Shown in pieces: positions 8,399-16,565 of a stretch of DNA of 44,105 nt. The notes below the pieces were generated by a model. It ran no database searches. It had not been told where the DNA came from and was given only the letters and a program-made list of their open reading frames with translations. Position 1 is the first letter of the stretch; each line of letters starts with the position of its first letter. The stretch lies in NCBI GenBank assembly GCA_944383975.1, contig CALWRN010000045.1:1-44105 (forward strand). Reading direction: 5' to 3'. A program made the position numbers and the translations under genes. The stretch is from an uncultured Clostridia bacterium. GTDB lineage: Bacteria > Bacillota > Clostridia > Christensenellales > UBA1242.

Positions 8399-9120
8399 AT
8401 TTCCTCCCAAAAACCACTCACAATTTTATAAAATTCAAAAGGACATTCAAGAAAACAGAAATGACCTGCATTTTTGATGATTTTTAATCTAGAATGTTTT
8501 ATTTTTTTATTTAATCGTTTTGCCATATACAAAGGTGTTTCTTTGTCTTTTTCACCCCATATAATCAGTGTTTTTACCGGCATTTTTTGACAATATTCTT
8601 CTAAATATGTGTTTACAATACTATTAAAAGTCTTTTTCATTTCAGGGGATAATGATAAATAATCGGTTGAACCATAATTTAAAACACTTTTGCCGAGTTT
8701 TTTCATAATTTTATATTTATAAACTTTATAATAATAATTTAGCGTTCGTTTAGGTTTCATTCCGGCACTATCAACAAGTATGCACGATTGCACAAGTGAA
8801 CATTTGACAGCAGATAAAATTATTGCTATTCTGCCACCAAATGAATGTCCCACAACATCACATTTATCAATGTGCAAATAATCAAGTAATGACATGAGCA
8901 TACCAACATATGTGAAAACATTCCAATTTTTAGGACTTTTATCACTTTTACCAAAAGGCGGAAAATCAACAACAAGAAATGATTTTTCAGGAAATTTTGA
9001 AATTAAATCTTTAAAAATATCGCTAGAACTCCCCCACCCATGCAATAATAATATAGGTTTTAATGAACTTTTGTTATAAAACTTATAATAAATTTTTGTA
9101 TCATTATATATATATACCAT
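8386..9120 (-). CDS. Alpha/beta-fold hydrolase, first gene of the murF-ddl operon
   Basis: A 244-aa alpha/beta hydrolase. Visible are the oxyanion region LLLHGWGSSSDIF, nucleophile elbow GHSFGGR (Ser), acid in LIIWGEKDKETP (Asp) and catalytic His in NAGHFCFLECP, so the triad is complete. The substrate is unknown; placement before murF and ddl hints at a wall-related ester or amide but does not prove it. There is no clear SD (only A-rich sequence and AAAGAT). A TTTACA-18-CATAAA pair ends 7 nt before the ATG, so a leaderless mRNA is possible though the -10 is weak. The end overlaps the murF start. Confidence 0.85.
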   Translation of the reverse strand: MVYIYNDTKIYYKFYNKSSLKPILLLHGWGSSSDIFKDLISKFPEKSFLVVDFPPFGKSDKSPKNWNVFTYVGMLMSLLDYLHIDKCDVVGHSFGGRIAIILSAVKCSLVQSCILVDSAGMKPKRTLNYYYKVYKYKIMKKLGKSVLNYGSTDYLSLSPEMKKTFNSIVNTYLEEYCQKMPVKTLIIWGEKDKETPLYMAKRLNKKIKHSRLKIIKNAGHFCFLECPFEFYKIVSGFWEEIWYM

Positions 9121-9182
9121 ATCTTTTTTTATGATTTTTTTGTAAATAAGTTGTAAAAATAATAAAAAATCATTAATTTTAT

Positions 9183-9210
9183 TTGTCTTTTATAAAAAAA
9201 ATAGTATAAT
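9183..9210 (+). promoter_or_regulatory. Sigma-A-type promoter of spoVG
   Basis: TTGTCT (9183-9188), 16-nt spacer, perfect TATAAT (9205-9210). It lies about 47 nt before the spoVG start, leaving room for a leader with AGGAAGG. I saw no convincing sigma-H sequence, although spoVG is sigma-H controlled in Bacillus subtilis. Confidence 0.7.
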
Positions 9211-9256
9211 AATCTTAAAGTCAAGAGGACTAAAATTAAAAGGAAGGTATACACTA

Positions 9257-9538
9257 GTGAAAATTACAGACGTAAGATTAAGACTAAAGGATGAACCAAA
9301 ATTAAAAGCTATTGCTTCAATCACTATTGATGAATGTTTCGTTGTTCACGACATTAAAGTTATTGAAGGAAAAGATGGTTTATTCATTTCTATGCCAAGC
9401 AAGAAGACTGGAGATGGCGAACATAAGGATATCGCTCACCCAATCAGAACTGAAACACGTGAAGATATTAAAAACGTTGTTTTAGCAGCTTATCAAAAAG
9501 CTTTGGCAGAAAAAGCCTCAACAGAAAGTGCAGAATAA
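9257..9538 (+). CDS. spoVG: Septation/sporulation regulator SpoVG
   Basis: Small (93 aa) conserved protein that affects asymmetric septation in Bacillus and binds RNA or DNA in other Firmicutes. The start KITDVRLR, the core [21 protein letters not shown] and DIAHPI near the end are diagnostic. The start codon is GTG at 9257 with AGGAAGG upstream; no in-frame ATG competes. It has its own promoter and a strong terminator, so it is monocistronic. It is divergent from the murF operon, whereas in Bacillus it lies near purR and glmU. Confidence 0.96.
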   Translation: MKITDVRLRLKDEPKLKAIASITIDECFVVHDIKVIEGKDGLFISMPSKKTGDGEHKDIAHPIRTETREDIKNVVLAAYQKALAEKASTESAE

Positions 9539-9558
9539 TAAAACACAACTGCTAAAAA

Positions 9559-9589
9559 AACAACTATTCAGTTAATAGTTGTTTTTTTT
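9559..9589 (+). terminator. Rho-independent terminator of spoVG
   Basis: Perfect 10-bp stem AACAACTATT / AATAGTTGTT (9559-9568, 9574-9583), loop CAGTT, then a run of T to 9589. Confidence 0.9.
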
Positions 9590-9643
9590 ATAAAGGTTAT
9601 TAATTTTTAATTTTAAATTGTATAATATTTATGGGAGAAAATT

Positions 9644-10345
9644 ATGAGTACATTAAAATTAGATGCATATATTCCAAGTTTAAGTGAATATAAAAAATAT
9701 AAGGAAAAATATCCTGCTTTTATGAGTGCGGATTTATCTAAATTTGCCAAGAAACAATTTACTTCAAAAGGCGATTATAAAGGTAAATGTACATTTCCAC
9801 TTCGTTCAATTCGTTCTAATGATACAAAAAGATTTTGGTTTGGAAGTGCGAATGGAAATTTAACTACAAATTATAGTTACACTAAAAGCACAGGGCTTCG
9901 TGTCGCTTTCAACATAAAGTATGATCCTGGTGACACCATTGTTAAGAAATGCAAACTTCAAAAAAGAACAACAAATGTTTTAGATTACAATACAGAAGAT
10001 AATAAAAAAGTTACAAGTGTTGCCCCTATTGTTAAGTTTGGCAAATTAGATTGCATTTGGTTAAACAAAGAAGATTGCGAAAGTGGAAAAGCAAATTATA
10101 TGGAACTTTGGACTTTGGATGTATTAGAAAGAGCTCTTCCATTTTCTAAATTCAACGAAGAACCTGATTTTGGAAAAGCAAAAAATCTCCTTTTTCAATG
10201 TGAAATCGCTTTGAAAATGAATTGCTCAAAAAAAGAACTTGATATGATTATACCTACTGAGTTTAATAGTGAAGATAATTATGAAAAAGCTACACCTATT
10301 TTAAACTTAGAAAAAAATATAGATGTTTATGAAAATGAACAATAA
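9644..10345 (+). CDS. Uncharacterised protein, first of a tandem paralogous pair
   Basis: I do not recognise a named family with certainty. The 233-aa protein has no signal peptide or membrane segment. It shares order and sequence with its downstream neighbour: a start with DAYIPSLSEY then YPAFMS, GLRVAFNIKYDP in the middle, CIWLNKEDCE, LWTLD, and NCSKKELDM before the end. The combination FPLRS ... TGLRVAFNIKY recalls the WLRSP...GVRPA pattern of DUF6273-like domains common in uncultured Firmicutes; this is a weak inference. The ATG has GGGAGA five bases upstream. A TATAAT at 9621-9626 would give a leader of only about 11 nt. Its own terminator follows. Confidence 0.8.
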   Translation: MSTLKLDAYIPSLSEYKKYKEKYPAFMSADLSKFAKKQFTSKGDYKGKCTFPLRSIRSNDTKRFWFGSANGNLTTNYSYTKSTGLRVAFNIKYDPGDTIVKKCKLQKRTTNVLDYNTEDNKKVTSVAPIVKFGKLDCIWLNKEDCESGKANYMELWTLDVLERALPFSKFNEEPDFGKAKNLLFQCEIALKMNCSKKELDMIIPTEFNSEDNYEKATPILNLEKNIDVYENEQ

Positions 10346-10350
10346 AATAA

Positions 10351-10384
10351 AAAATACATTCTAATTTAATTTAGAATGTATTTT
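10351..10384 (+). terminator. Rho-independent terminator after the first paralogue
   Basis: Perfect 14-bp stem AAAATACATTCTAA / TTAGAATGTATTTT with a 6-nt loop TTTAAT. It starts 5 nt past the stop codon and separates the two paralogues. Confidence 0.85.
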
Positions 10385-10426
10385 ATTATAATCTACAAAT
10401 TGTTGATTTTTTCATTCTCATAGGAA

Positions 10427-10456
10427 TTGACTTCGTTATTATATATTGATTAAAAT
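10427..10456 (+). promoter_or_regulatory. Sigma-A-type promoter of the second paralogue
   Basis: TTGACT (10427-10432), 18-nt spacer, TAAAAT (10451-10456), 51 nt before the start codon. Confidence 0.6.
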
Positions 10457-10507
10457 TAAATTGATAATAAAGCGTATCATAATTATTATCTATTGAAGGA
10501 GAAAGAC

Positions 10508-11176
10508 ATGAAAACAATAATATTAGATTCTTTTATTCCTAGCAAGGAAGAATATCAGATGTATAAATATAAATACCCTGCTTTTATGAGCCCTAAACTT
10601 TCAATAAAGAAAACAAACTGGTTTGGTGTAGATTCACAAAACACTCCAAAATATGGTTGGTTTATTTTACGCTCATCTTCTAAAAGTTCACACAAATTAT
10701 TAATTTGTTCAGGCGATGAAATAGCTGATTTTGATTACAAAAATCAATCAAAATATACTATTGGACTACGCATTGCTTTTAAATTAAAATATAATCCTGA
10801 TAGCACTGTTTTTAAAACATTGCATGAAGAAAGTTCTTCAATTTTTATTCATGATGAAAAAAAGAATAAAGAAAAAGAGATTGTAAATACTGCACCTATT
10901 ATAATTTTTGGTGGAAATGAATGTATTTGGCTTAACAAGGAAGAATGTGAAAATGAACAAAACGATATTATGGATCTATGGACTTTAGATTTGGTTGATA
11001 GTGTTTTTTATTACGATTTTGAAGAACAACATATTGATTCTTTTGAAAAGGCAAAAGATTTAATTCAAGACTGCAGTAAAATATTAAAGCAAAACTGTTC
11101 AAAAGAAGAACTTGATATGCTTGTTAAAGTAAAAATTAACGAAAAAGATAATTATGAGCATGCTTTCATCGTGTAA
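10508..11176 (+). CDS. Uncharacterised protein, second of a tandem paralogous pair
   Basis: A 222-aa paralogue of the preceding gene. Matching blocks in the same order are LDSFIPSKEEY, YKYPAFMSPKLS, GLRIAFKLKYNPD, TAPIIIFGG, CIWLNKEECE, DLWTLDLVDS, NCSKEELDM and DNYEHA. The middle is more diverged than the ends. The start is ATG with GAAGGAGA five bases upstream; an in-frame TTG at 10493 lies before that SD and is rejected. The gene has its own promoter and terminator, so the duplicates can be regulated separately. No function can be assigned; conserved Trp, Asp and Cys in CIWLNKEECE and LWTLD suggest a folded intracellular domain. Confidence 0.8.
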   Translation: MKTIILDSFIPSKEEYQMYKYKYPAFMSPKLSIKKTNWFGVDSQNTPKYGWFILRSSSKSSHKLLICSGDEIADFDYKNQSKYTIGLRIAFKLKYNPDSTVFKTLHEESSSIFIHDEKKNKEKEIVNTAPIIIFGGNECIWLNKEECENEQNDIMDLWTLDLVDSVFYYDFEEQHIDSFEKAKDLIQDCSKILKQNCSKEELDMLVKVKINEKDNYEHAFIV

Positions 11177-11225
11177 ATATTTATCAACTATATTTGATTT
11201 ATTGTTAAGTTAAACTTTAAAAATT

Positions 11226-11259
11226 AAAAAAGAATAGCATAATCTCGCTATTCTTTTTT
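11226..11259. terminator. Bidirectional terminator between the second paralogue and ypeB
   Basis: Stem AAAAAAGAATAGC (11226-11238) / GCTATTCTTTTTT (11247-11259), 8-nt loop, between convergent genes. T-runs follow the stem in both directions. Confidence 0.88.
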
Positions 11260-11269
11260 ATTTTATTTT

Positions 11270-12700
11270 TTACATTAACAAGTTTCCATTATCCGTTTTT
11301 ATAACTTTTAAAACATTTTCAAGGCTTCCATCTTGAACATTATAATAGAAATAATATGTATTGTCATCTTTAGTGGCTTTAACTTCTACACAAACCACCT
11401 CCCTATTATAATCAAGAGGAGTTAAAACATATCTCGTATTGTCAATCTGATAATCTTTAGAAGCTTTATCTTTTGCCCCAGACAAACTTAAATTACCTTT
11501 ACTTAAAGTCCTTTCAACATGATTTGTAAAATATGCTGTTGCGTCATAACCTACAACCGTTCCACTTGTCATATCAATTTTAACTTTTATAAGATCTGGA
11601 TAAAGAACAATATTATTTTGAACAGGTGCAATGTTCATATAAACATCGCTTCCAATACTGTCCATCCAAACCACTTCACCATTTTCAATTCCATTTATTT
11701 TAGTAAAATCAAGTGCAATTTGCTTTGCTTGCTCTTCATTTACAGTATTTATACCATTCGCACCTGCCCCACTTATTGTCAAAATATGCCCTTCAATCAT
11801 TGTAACTTGCACAAATAATGTTTCATTTTGTGTGTTTTTGACTCTAAAGTTATATGTTTCAAATTTCCCTTTAGTTTCACTTTCAAAAACTATATCTGTT
11901 GTATTTTTAAAGCATTTTTCAACATTTTTCATTGCCTCTGTTTTAGAAACTTTGTTACCTTTTAATCCCTTAATAGTGCTATTAACAACCGAATCAGAAA
12001 AAGGTCCATCATAAATCATTGTTGGATATTCTATGTTATCGTTGTTTGAAAGGGCTAACATCTTTGTAAATTCATTTGAATTGTTATCAATATCAAAACT
12101 TGAATTTAATATTGAAACCCCTTGATTTAACTTCCTTGCAAAATCATTTAATTGTTGCTTCAATTGCAGTAAACTTTGATCTATTTCATTTAAACTATTT
12201 AAATCTTGTGAAGAAAGCTCCCCTCCCTGTGTCAAATTTTCTGCTAATGTAGATGTATAACCAGAAACTTGATTTACAAGTTTTATTGTTTCTTGAATAT
12301 CATTTTGACTTAATGGGAGAGAGGAAACAGCGATTTCTGCTTCACTTGCATTTTTTGATGCCTCAAGCAAAGTTTTCCTTTGATAACTTGACGATGTAGA
12401 AGATAATATCTTTGAAATCTTATTTTCAAGATTATTTACACTATCAAGCATACTATAAAAATTACTATTATAAACACTTTCCAAATTGTTTTGATATTTC
12501 ATTGAGTTACTTTCAGATATAGCAAAACCTATTCCAAAACCTAATGTTGATAAAGCTAAAACGCCTGTGGCAATAGAAAGACTTTTAATTATTCTATTTT
12601 TCTTTCTTAACTGATTTTTATTATCTTTTATTTCTTCTTTAGGAGCATATAATTCTTGATTTTTATTTTTTTTATTGTCAACTTCTAAAATATCGTTCAT
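11270..12700 (-). CDS. ypeB: Spore germination protein YpeB
   Basis: YpeB is needed to stabilise or place the cortex-lytic enzyme SleB in the spore, where it acts at the inner membrane and cortex. The 476-aa protein has a basic N-terminus, one membrane anchor at about residues 38-60 (SIATGVLALSTLGFGIGFA), a helical region of about 160 residues rich in Asn, Ser and Leu, and a C-terminal half with PepSY-like repeats (around NEEQAKQIALDF and LSGAKDKASKDY). AGGAGG lies eight bases before the ATG. It directly follows sleB (12-nt gap), the standard sleB-ypeB pair, here behind spoIIR. Confidence 0.92.
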   Translation of the reverse strand: MNDILEVDNKKNKNQELYAPKEEIKDNKNQLRKKNRIIKSLSIATGVLALSTLGFGIGFAISESNSMKYQNNLESVYNSNFYSMLDSVNNLENKISKILSSTSSSYQRKTLLEASKNASEAEIAVSSLPLSQNDIQETIKLVNQVSGYTSTLAENLTQGGELSSQDLNSLNEIDQSLLQLKQQLNDFARKLNQGVSILNSSFDIDNNSNEFTKMLALSNNDNIEYPTMIYDGPFSDSVVNSTIKGLKGNKVSKTEAMKNVEKCFKNTTDIVFESETKGKFETYNFRVKNTQNETLFVQVTMIEGHILTISGAGANGINTVNEEQAKQIALDFTKINGIENGEVVWMDSIGSDVYMNIAPVQNNIVLYPDLIKVKIDMTSGTVVGYDATAYFTNHVERTLSKGNLSLSGAKDKASKDYQIDNTRYVLTPLDYNREVVCVEVKATKDDNTYYFYYNVQDGSLENVLKVIKTDNGNLLM

Positions 12701-12712
12701 ATAGTTTACCTC

Positions 12713-13402
12713 CTAAATCGCAAATGTGTGGTTACCAATAGTAACAACTGTTTGTCTTGACCAAATCCATGAACTAGTTGCTGTCGCTGGATTATAATAA
12801 TATAGACAACCATAAGTTGGATCCCAACCATTCAAAGCATCTTGAGCTGCTTTATATGCAGTGCTATTAGGTGTAAGATTTATTTGACCATCACTAACAG
12901 CAGTGAAAGCATAAGGCTGATAGATAACTCCGGCTATAGTATTTGGAAAAGACGGACTTTCAACTCTATTTAAAACAACAGCAGCAATAGCAACTTGACC
13001 AGAGTATGGTTCACCCCTCGCTTCTGCATAAACAATTTTTGCAAGAAGATCTAGATCTCCTGAAGACTGAGATGATTGAGAACTTGATAATGTCATTCCC
13101 AAAGCTGCCGCTGTCTTTGGCCCTACTATACCATCAACACTAAGCCCATTCTTACTTTGAAAATATCTAACAGCTTGCCTAGTTTGCGAGCCATAAATAC
13201 CATCAATAGCCCCTTTATAATATCCCCATCTTTTTAATTTTGTTTGAATAGTTCTATTTTCTGCAGTTGTGGTTGCTGCTTCAGTGGATACAATTTCATT
13301 TTCAATTTTATTGTTGCTTGTGTTATATGTAAGTCCAAGCCCTGTAATTGTAAAACAGCAGACAAATAAAAGTGAAATGAACAACAACAATTTATTTTTC
13401 AT
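12713..13402 (-). CDS. sleB: Spore cortex-lytic enzyme SleB
   Basis: Lytic transglycosylase that cuts cortex peptidoglycan (muramic-lactam containing) during germination. The 229-aa protein has a signal sequence (KNKLLLFISLLFVCCF), a PG_binding_1 domain at about 50-101 (GAIDGIYGSQTRQAVRYFQ), a Ser/Gln linker, and a Hydrolase_2 domain from about 117. That domain includes YAEARGEPYSGQVAIAAVVL, with the catalytic Glu expected in AEARGE (residue 127). Length and order match the family. Its SD (TAGGAGG) shares bases with the spoIIR stop codon, so translation is probably coupled. Expression in the forespore is expected from homologues but no clear sigma-G site was seen before it. Confidence 0.95.
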   Translation of the reverse strand: MKNKLLLFISLLFVCCFTITGLGLTYNTSNNKIENEIVSTEAATTTAENRTIQTKLKRWGYYKGAIDGIYGSQTRQAVRYFQSKNGLSVDGIVGPKTAAALGMTLSSSQSSQSSGDLDLLAKIVYAEARGEPYSGQVAIAAVVLNRVESPSFPNTIAGVIYQPYAFTAVSDGQINLTPNSTAYKAAQDALNGWDPTYGCLYYYNPATATSSWIWSRQTVVTIGNHTFAI

Positions 13403-13410
13403 TTTTCCTC

Positions 13411-13932
13411 CTAGAATACACTTTTAATTATCTCCCAAATCAACGAAATATATACAATATTGTCAGAATTTTGCGTTTTAGTAAAACAGAACGCAGGAAA
13501 GACAATACACCACCAGTTATCACCTGTTCCACTACCTAATTCTAAAATTAATGCATCATAATAACCTTCTTCCAATGTTAAATTCTCATAAACTCGTGTT
13601 GGAAAATACTCATTGTTCAATTTTGCTTTGCTTTTATAACTAAAGCCTTCCTCTTGAAGAACATTATCTGCAACACTTTCAATCATATCAAAGTTTTGAG
13701 CCACAACTTCTTTAGCTTCTTCAAAACTTTCAACATTGCTTAAAACAGGAATAAGTGCTTCAACAATTTGATCCTTAACTTTATATTTAACATTTTGGTC
13801 TTCAATAGAATTTGAATTTGCTCTGATGTGAATTCTTAAATATTCTATTTCCTCTTGAGTGTTTTGCAAAGGACAAAATAAAAATATTAAAATAATAATT
13901 ATTACACTTCCAACACCAACCAAGTATTTCAT
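13411..13932 (-). CDS. spoIIR: Stage II sporulation protein R
   Basis: Secreted forespore signal that triggers SpoIIGA processing of pro-sigma-E in the mother cell. The protein has one N-terminal hydrophobic segment (VGVGSVIIIILIFLFC), then LRIHIRANSNSIEDQ, KYKVKDQIVEAL, FPTRVYENLTLEEGYYDAL and NWWCIVFPAFCF, all hallmarks. At 173 aa it is shorter than the Bacillus protein (about 220 aa), with little after the WWC...FCF block. Two adjacent ATGs are possible; the second (13932) has better spacing from AGAGGTG. It is the first gene of spoIIR-sleB-ypeB, an arrangement that joins a sigma-F-type gene to germination genes. Confidence 0.93.
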   Translation of the reverse strand: MKYLVGVGSVIIIILIFLFCPLQNTQEEIEYLRIHIRANSNSIEDQNVKYKVKDQIVEALIPVLSNVESFEEAKEVVAQNFDMIESVADNVLQEEGFSYKSKAKLNNEYFPTRVYENLTLEEGYYDALILELGSGTGDNWWCIVFPAFCFTKTQNSDNIVYISLIWEIIKSVF

Positions 13933-13950
13933 CATTCACCTCTTTTAACA

Positions 13951-13979
13951 AATAATTGCCGAGATTATTTAATAAATAC
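13951..13979 (-). promoter_or_regulatory. Possible sigma-F/sigma-G-like promoter of spoIIR
   Basis: On the minus strand GTATT, a 14-nt gap, then GGCAATTATT, resembling the GYATA ... GGNRANAYT pattern of forespore promoters. spoIIR is sigma-F dependent in Bacillus. The -35 has one mismatch and the match could be chance in A/T-rich DNA. Confidence 0.3.
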
Positions 13980-13994
13980 TTTAAAAATAAATAA

Positions 13995-14019
13995 AAAATA
14001 GGTCATTTTGACCTATTTT
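13995..14019 (-). terminator. Rho-independent terminator of sipL
   Basis: Perfect 11-bp stem AAAATAGGTCA / TGACCTATTTT with a TTT loop. On the minus strand it is followed by TTTATTTATTTTT. It separates sipL from the spoIIR operon. Confidence 0.88.
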
Positions 14020-14033
14020 GACAGATATAATCT

Positions 14034-15548
14034 TTAATTAACTTTTTGGTAGAACAAAATTAAAGACGAATCTTCTTGTAAAGGAAATACTAATTCTGGA
14101 TTTTGTGCTTGAATCTGTTCCCCCTTAACTTTTGATTTTTTTGCAATATCCCAAAGTTCTTCACCACTGCTTGCAAATACCACTTCCATGGCATAATCTT
14201 TTTCCGGATAATTTTCACCATTCACAGCTTCGGTAATTATTCCAGAACTCTCATCATAACAATAACATACACAAGCTTTTACTTTTGCATCATAAAATAA
14301 TTCTCTACCTTTTTTAACTGCCACATCTACATCGCAAACAATTGCATCTACAACAATTATACCGCCTTCTTTAAAATCGGTTTTATCAGAAATAACAAAT
14401 GGCACATCTATTTGAGCACTGTAAAGAGAACTGTCTTCGTCATTTAAATATACAACTGTTGTTTTTGCAATCCCTTCTACATAAATTTCGCCATCTTTAA
14501 TATAACTATTTGTTACGCATACATTATTTCCACCATTAAATAAAATTTTGTCAACTCTTGGTTTATCATCATCTAAAACCAAATTCCCTTCAATTTTTCC
14601 TTCAACATGTTCCATTGGACAAATTTTACTCATATCAAAAGATTCTGTTGTAACATTAATTTCATTTTTAATACTATAAAGGTCTTTGATAACAGAAAGT
14701 TTTTCATCTTGGAAGGCTCTAACCTGCAAAGCAATAGGAACTTTAACAACAATTCTGCAACCCTTTTCGTCCTCTACAATTTCAGTTGAAACCGCATCTT
14801 GTTTAACTTTCGCATTTCCTTCAACAAGACTTTCCCTAGTCACACCTTCAAGTTCAACTTCTTGTTTAAAGCTGTCATATACATAACCATTTTCAAATTT
14901 ATCATTTTCATTTAAATAAAGGACTCTAGAAACGACATCGCCACTAATTGTAACAAAATTCACACCTGCTTCAACATTTTTAACAAGGGTTTTGCTTTCA
15001 GTAAGTATAAGCTTTTTAATCTTGTCACGAAAATTAATCTCACTTTCCACTTCTATGTTGTCTGATGCACTTCCAATATATCTTATAATAGAAATTTCGT
15101 CCTCTTTACAACAAACATTATCATCGTCGTTTCTTATAGTTTTAATTTCTTTGTTTGCAACAACAAATCCTGATTGTTGTAACATAACAGACAATTTGAT
15201 ACTATCCCCACTGATGCTGTCAATGTTATAATCCATAACCTTTAAATCTACAAACGCAGTTGCCCTTGTTGTAATCTCTTCACTTTCAAACTTAGAAGAA
15301 AAAGGGCAAGCGTAGCAAATAGTATTTATTTGGCCATCATCAGTCAAAAATACAATTTTTGTATCAACTATGCCTGAAAAATTTAAAATTCCATTAAGAG
15401 TTTCTAAACTCTGAACGCAACCATCAATAGAAAGTGAAAGCACTTTCAAAACATTTGCACCTGCCAAAACATTACATTCAACTGTAAAATCACTCTTTGC
15501 AAGTCCATATTTCTTAGCCACATAAAAATTATTTTCTTCAAATGCCAT
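14034..15548 (-). CDS. sipL: SipL-like spore coat morphogenetic protein (DUF3794/SPOCS repeats plus LysM)
   Basis: SipL binds SpoIVA and tethers the coat to the forespore in Clostridioides difficile, the functional counterpart of Bacillus SpoVID. The 504-aa protein has three beta-rich DUF3794-like units (roughly residues 30-135, 165-275 and 330-435; each has an element like RVLYLNEND or TVVYLNDED). A C-terminal LysM-like segment begins at about 455 (GEELWDIAKKSKVKGEQI, then QNPE). Length and order match SipL. The start MAFEENNFYVAKKYG follows GGAGGG with a 4-nt gap; a longer reading into the divergent spacer is rejected. It is monocistronic, ends at a terminator, and is divergent from veg. 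Confidence 0.85.
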   Translation of the reverse strand: MAFEENNFYVAKKYGLAKSDFTVECNVLAGANVLKVLSLSIDGCVQSLETLNGILNFSGIVDTKIVFLTDDGQINTICYACPFSSKFESEEITTRATAFVDLKVMDYNIDSISGDSIKLSVMLQQSGFVVANKEIKTIRNDDDNVCCKEDEISIIRYIGSASDNIEVESEINFRDKIKKLILTESKTLVKNVEAGVNFVTISGDVVSRVLYLNENDKFENGYVYDSFKQEVELEGVTRESLVEGNAKVKQDAVSTEIVEDEKGCRIVVKVPIALQVRAFQDEKLSVIKDLYSIKNEINVTTESFDMSKICPMEHVEGKIEGNLVLDDDKPRVDKILFNGGNNVCVTNSYIKDGEIYVEGIAKTTVVYLNDEDSSLYSAQIDVPFVISDKTDFKEGGIIVVDAIVCDVDVAVKKGRELFYDAKVKACVCYCYDESSGIITEAVNGENYPEKDYAMEVVFASSGEELWDIAKKSKVKGEQIQAQNPELVFPLQEDSSLILFYQKVN

Positions 15549-15605
15549 TATACCCTCCAAATCCAAACATTTACAAGATATAATTACGCGCAAAAATAAC
15601 AATTA

Positions 15606-15661
15606 TGACAAATATGTTTAAAATTTTAAGAGTTTGTCAAAAATCTAAATGAGAATAATTT
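15606..15661. promoter_or_regulatory. sipL-veg divergent promoter region with inverted repeat
   Basis: TGACAAA (15606-15612) and TTTGTCA (15633-15639) form an inverted repeat around an A/T-rich centre (TTTAAAATTTTAA). The right arm supplies TTGTCA for veg, with TAATTT 16 nt on (15656-15661); its other strand, TTGACA, points towards sipL with a weak ACATAT 17 nt on. Coordinated control of both genes is possible but unproven. Confidence 0.35.
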
Positions 15662-15688
15662 CCCAGTTTAAAAGGAGCAAATAAAAAT

Positions 15689-15919
15689 ATGAGAAAAGCA
15701 GGACTTAATATAGATCAAATAAAAGATAGAATCCTTGCACTCAAAGGAGAAGAAGTAGAAATGAATGTAAATCGCGGAAGGAAGAAAATTGATACAATAA
15801 ATGGAATTATACAAGATGTTTACCCTAGTGTTTTTACCGTTATAGTAAAAGATCAAAACAGCCAACTGCAAACATTTTCATACTATGATGTTCTATGTGG
15901 AAATGTTGTAATTTTATAA
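15689..15919 (+). CDS. veg: Veg family protein
   Basis: A 76-aa Veg protein: the start KAGLNIDQIKDRI, then ALKGEEVEMNVNRGRKKI, GIIQDVYPSVF and the end TFSYYDVLCGNVVIL are characteristic. In Bacillus subtilis Veg is abundant, promotes biofilm formation, and its gene is strongly transcribed; the biochemical role is not settled. The ATG has AAGGAG about 12 bases upstream, slightly far. It is divergent from sipL and ends at a strong terminator. Confidence 0.93.
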   Translation: MRKAGLNIDQIKDRILALKGEEVEMNVNRGRKKIDTINGIIQDVYPSVFTVIVKDQNSQLQTFSYYDVLCGNVVIL

Positions 15920-15939
15920 TAAACTTATTTATTCACAAA

Positions 15940-15970
15940 AAAAAGGAACTTTGTTTTAAAGTTCCTTTTT
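15940..15970. terminator. Bidirectional terminator between veg and the SHOCT membrane gene
   Basis: Perfect 13-bp stem AAAAAGGAACTTT / AAAGTTCCTTTTT, loop GTTTT, between convergent genes. Confidence 0.92.
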
Positions 15971-15997
15971 ACTAAATTAAAAATATAAAAATTTTTG

Positions 15998-16555
15998 TTA
16001 TCTCTTTAAATACTTATTGATTATATTCATTCTTAAACTATTATATTGTTCTTCATCAATTAAACCTTTTTCTTTTAAAGATTTTAATTTAGTTAATTCA
16101 TTATCAAATTTTTCAAATTCACTTTTTTCAGTTTTATTGCCAACTTCATTAGTATTGCTATCTGCTTGTGCGTTAACACTAGCTTGTTCTGGTTTTACGC
16201 AAATTGCAACAATTCCAAATATTCCTGAAAGTAAATTCCCTGAAATAAAAGAAAATACAATAGCCACCATAGGAAGTCCCATATTTAATTTTAAATCTTC
16301 ATAAGGAACTTGATAATATTTCATATAAACAACAGAATTAAAAATTGATAAACCAATTGAACAAATGCAGTAAACTAGTAAAACTGTCATCGCTATTTTA
16401 AAAGATTCAACATCTTGATAATTTGTCATATCAGCTAATATGCTTTCTGCATTTGATACTGCAACAATACAAACAATCAAACTAACGAAATATAAAACAC
16501 TAAATATAATTGATAAAATTCCTGCAACCAAAAGCCATGGATTACTGTTTTTCAT
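15998..16555 (-). CDS. Small membrane protein with C-terminal SHOCT-like domain
   Basis: A 185-aa protein with three hydrophobic segments (about 8-32, 54-76 and 92-117), a charged linker (residues 122-148), and a SHOCT-like end: LTKLKSLKEKGLIDEEQY followed by a helix. SHOCT domains are short C-terminal helical hairpins often found on membrane or secreted proteins; their role is unclear. The start has AAAGGAG four bases upstream, beginning at the rpe stop codon, so it is translated with rpe. No specific function can be given. Confidence 0.82.
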   Translation of the reverse strand: MKNSNPWLLVAGILSIIFSVLYFVSLIVCIVAVSNAESILADMTNYQDVESFKIAMTVLLVYCICSIGLSIFNSVVYMKYYQVPYEDLKLNMGLPMVAIVFSFISGNLLSGIFGIVAICVKPEQASVNAQADSNTNEVGNKTEKSEFEKFDNELTKLKSLKEKGLIDEEQYNSLRMNIINKYLKR

Positions 16556-16565
16556 ATTTTCTCCT

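Noticed and set aside
15549..15602. Extra 18 residues at the sipL N-terminus
   Set aside because: They come from the divergent spacer and precede a good SD-ATG at 15548.
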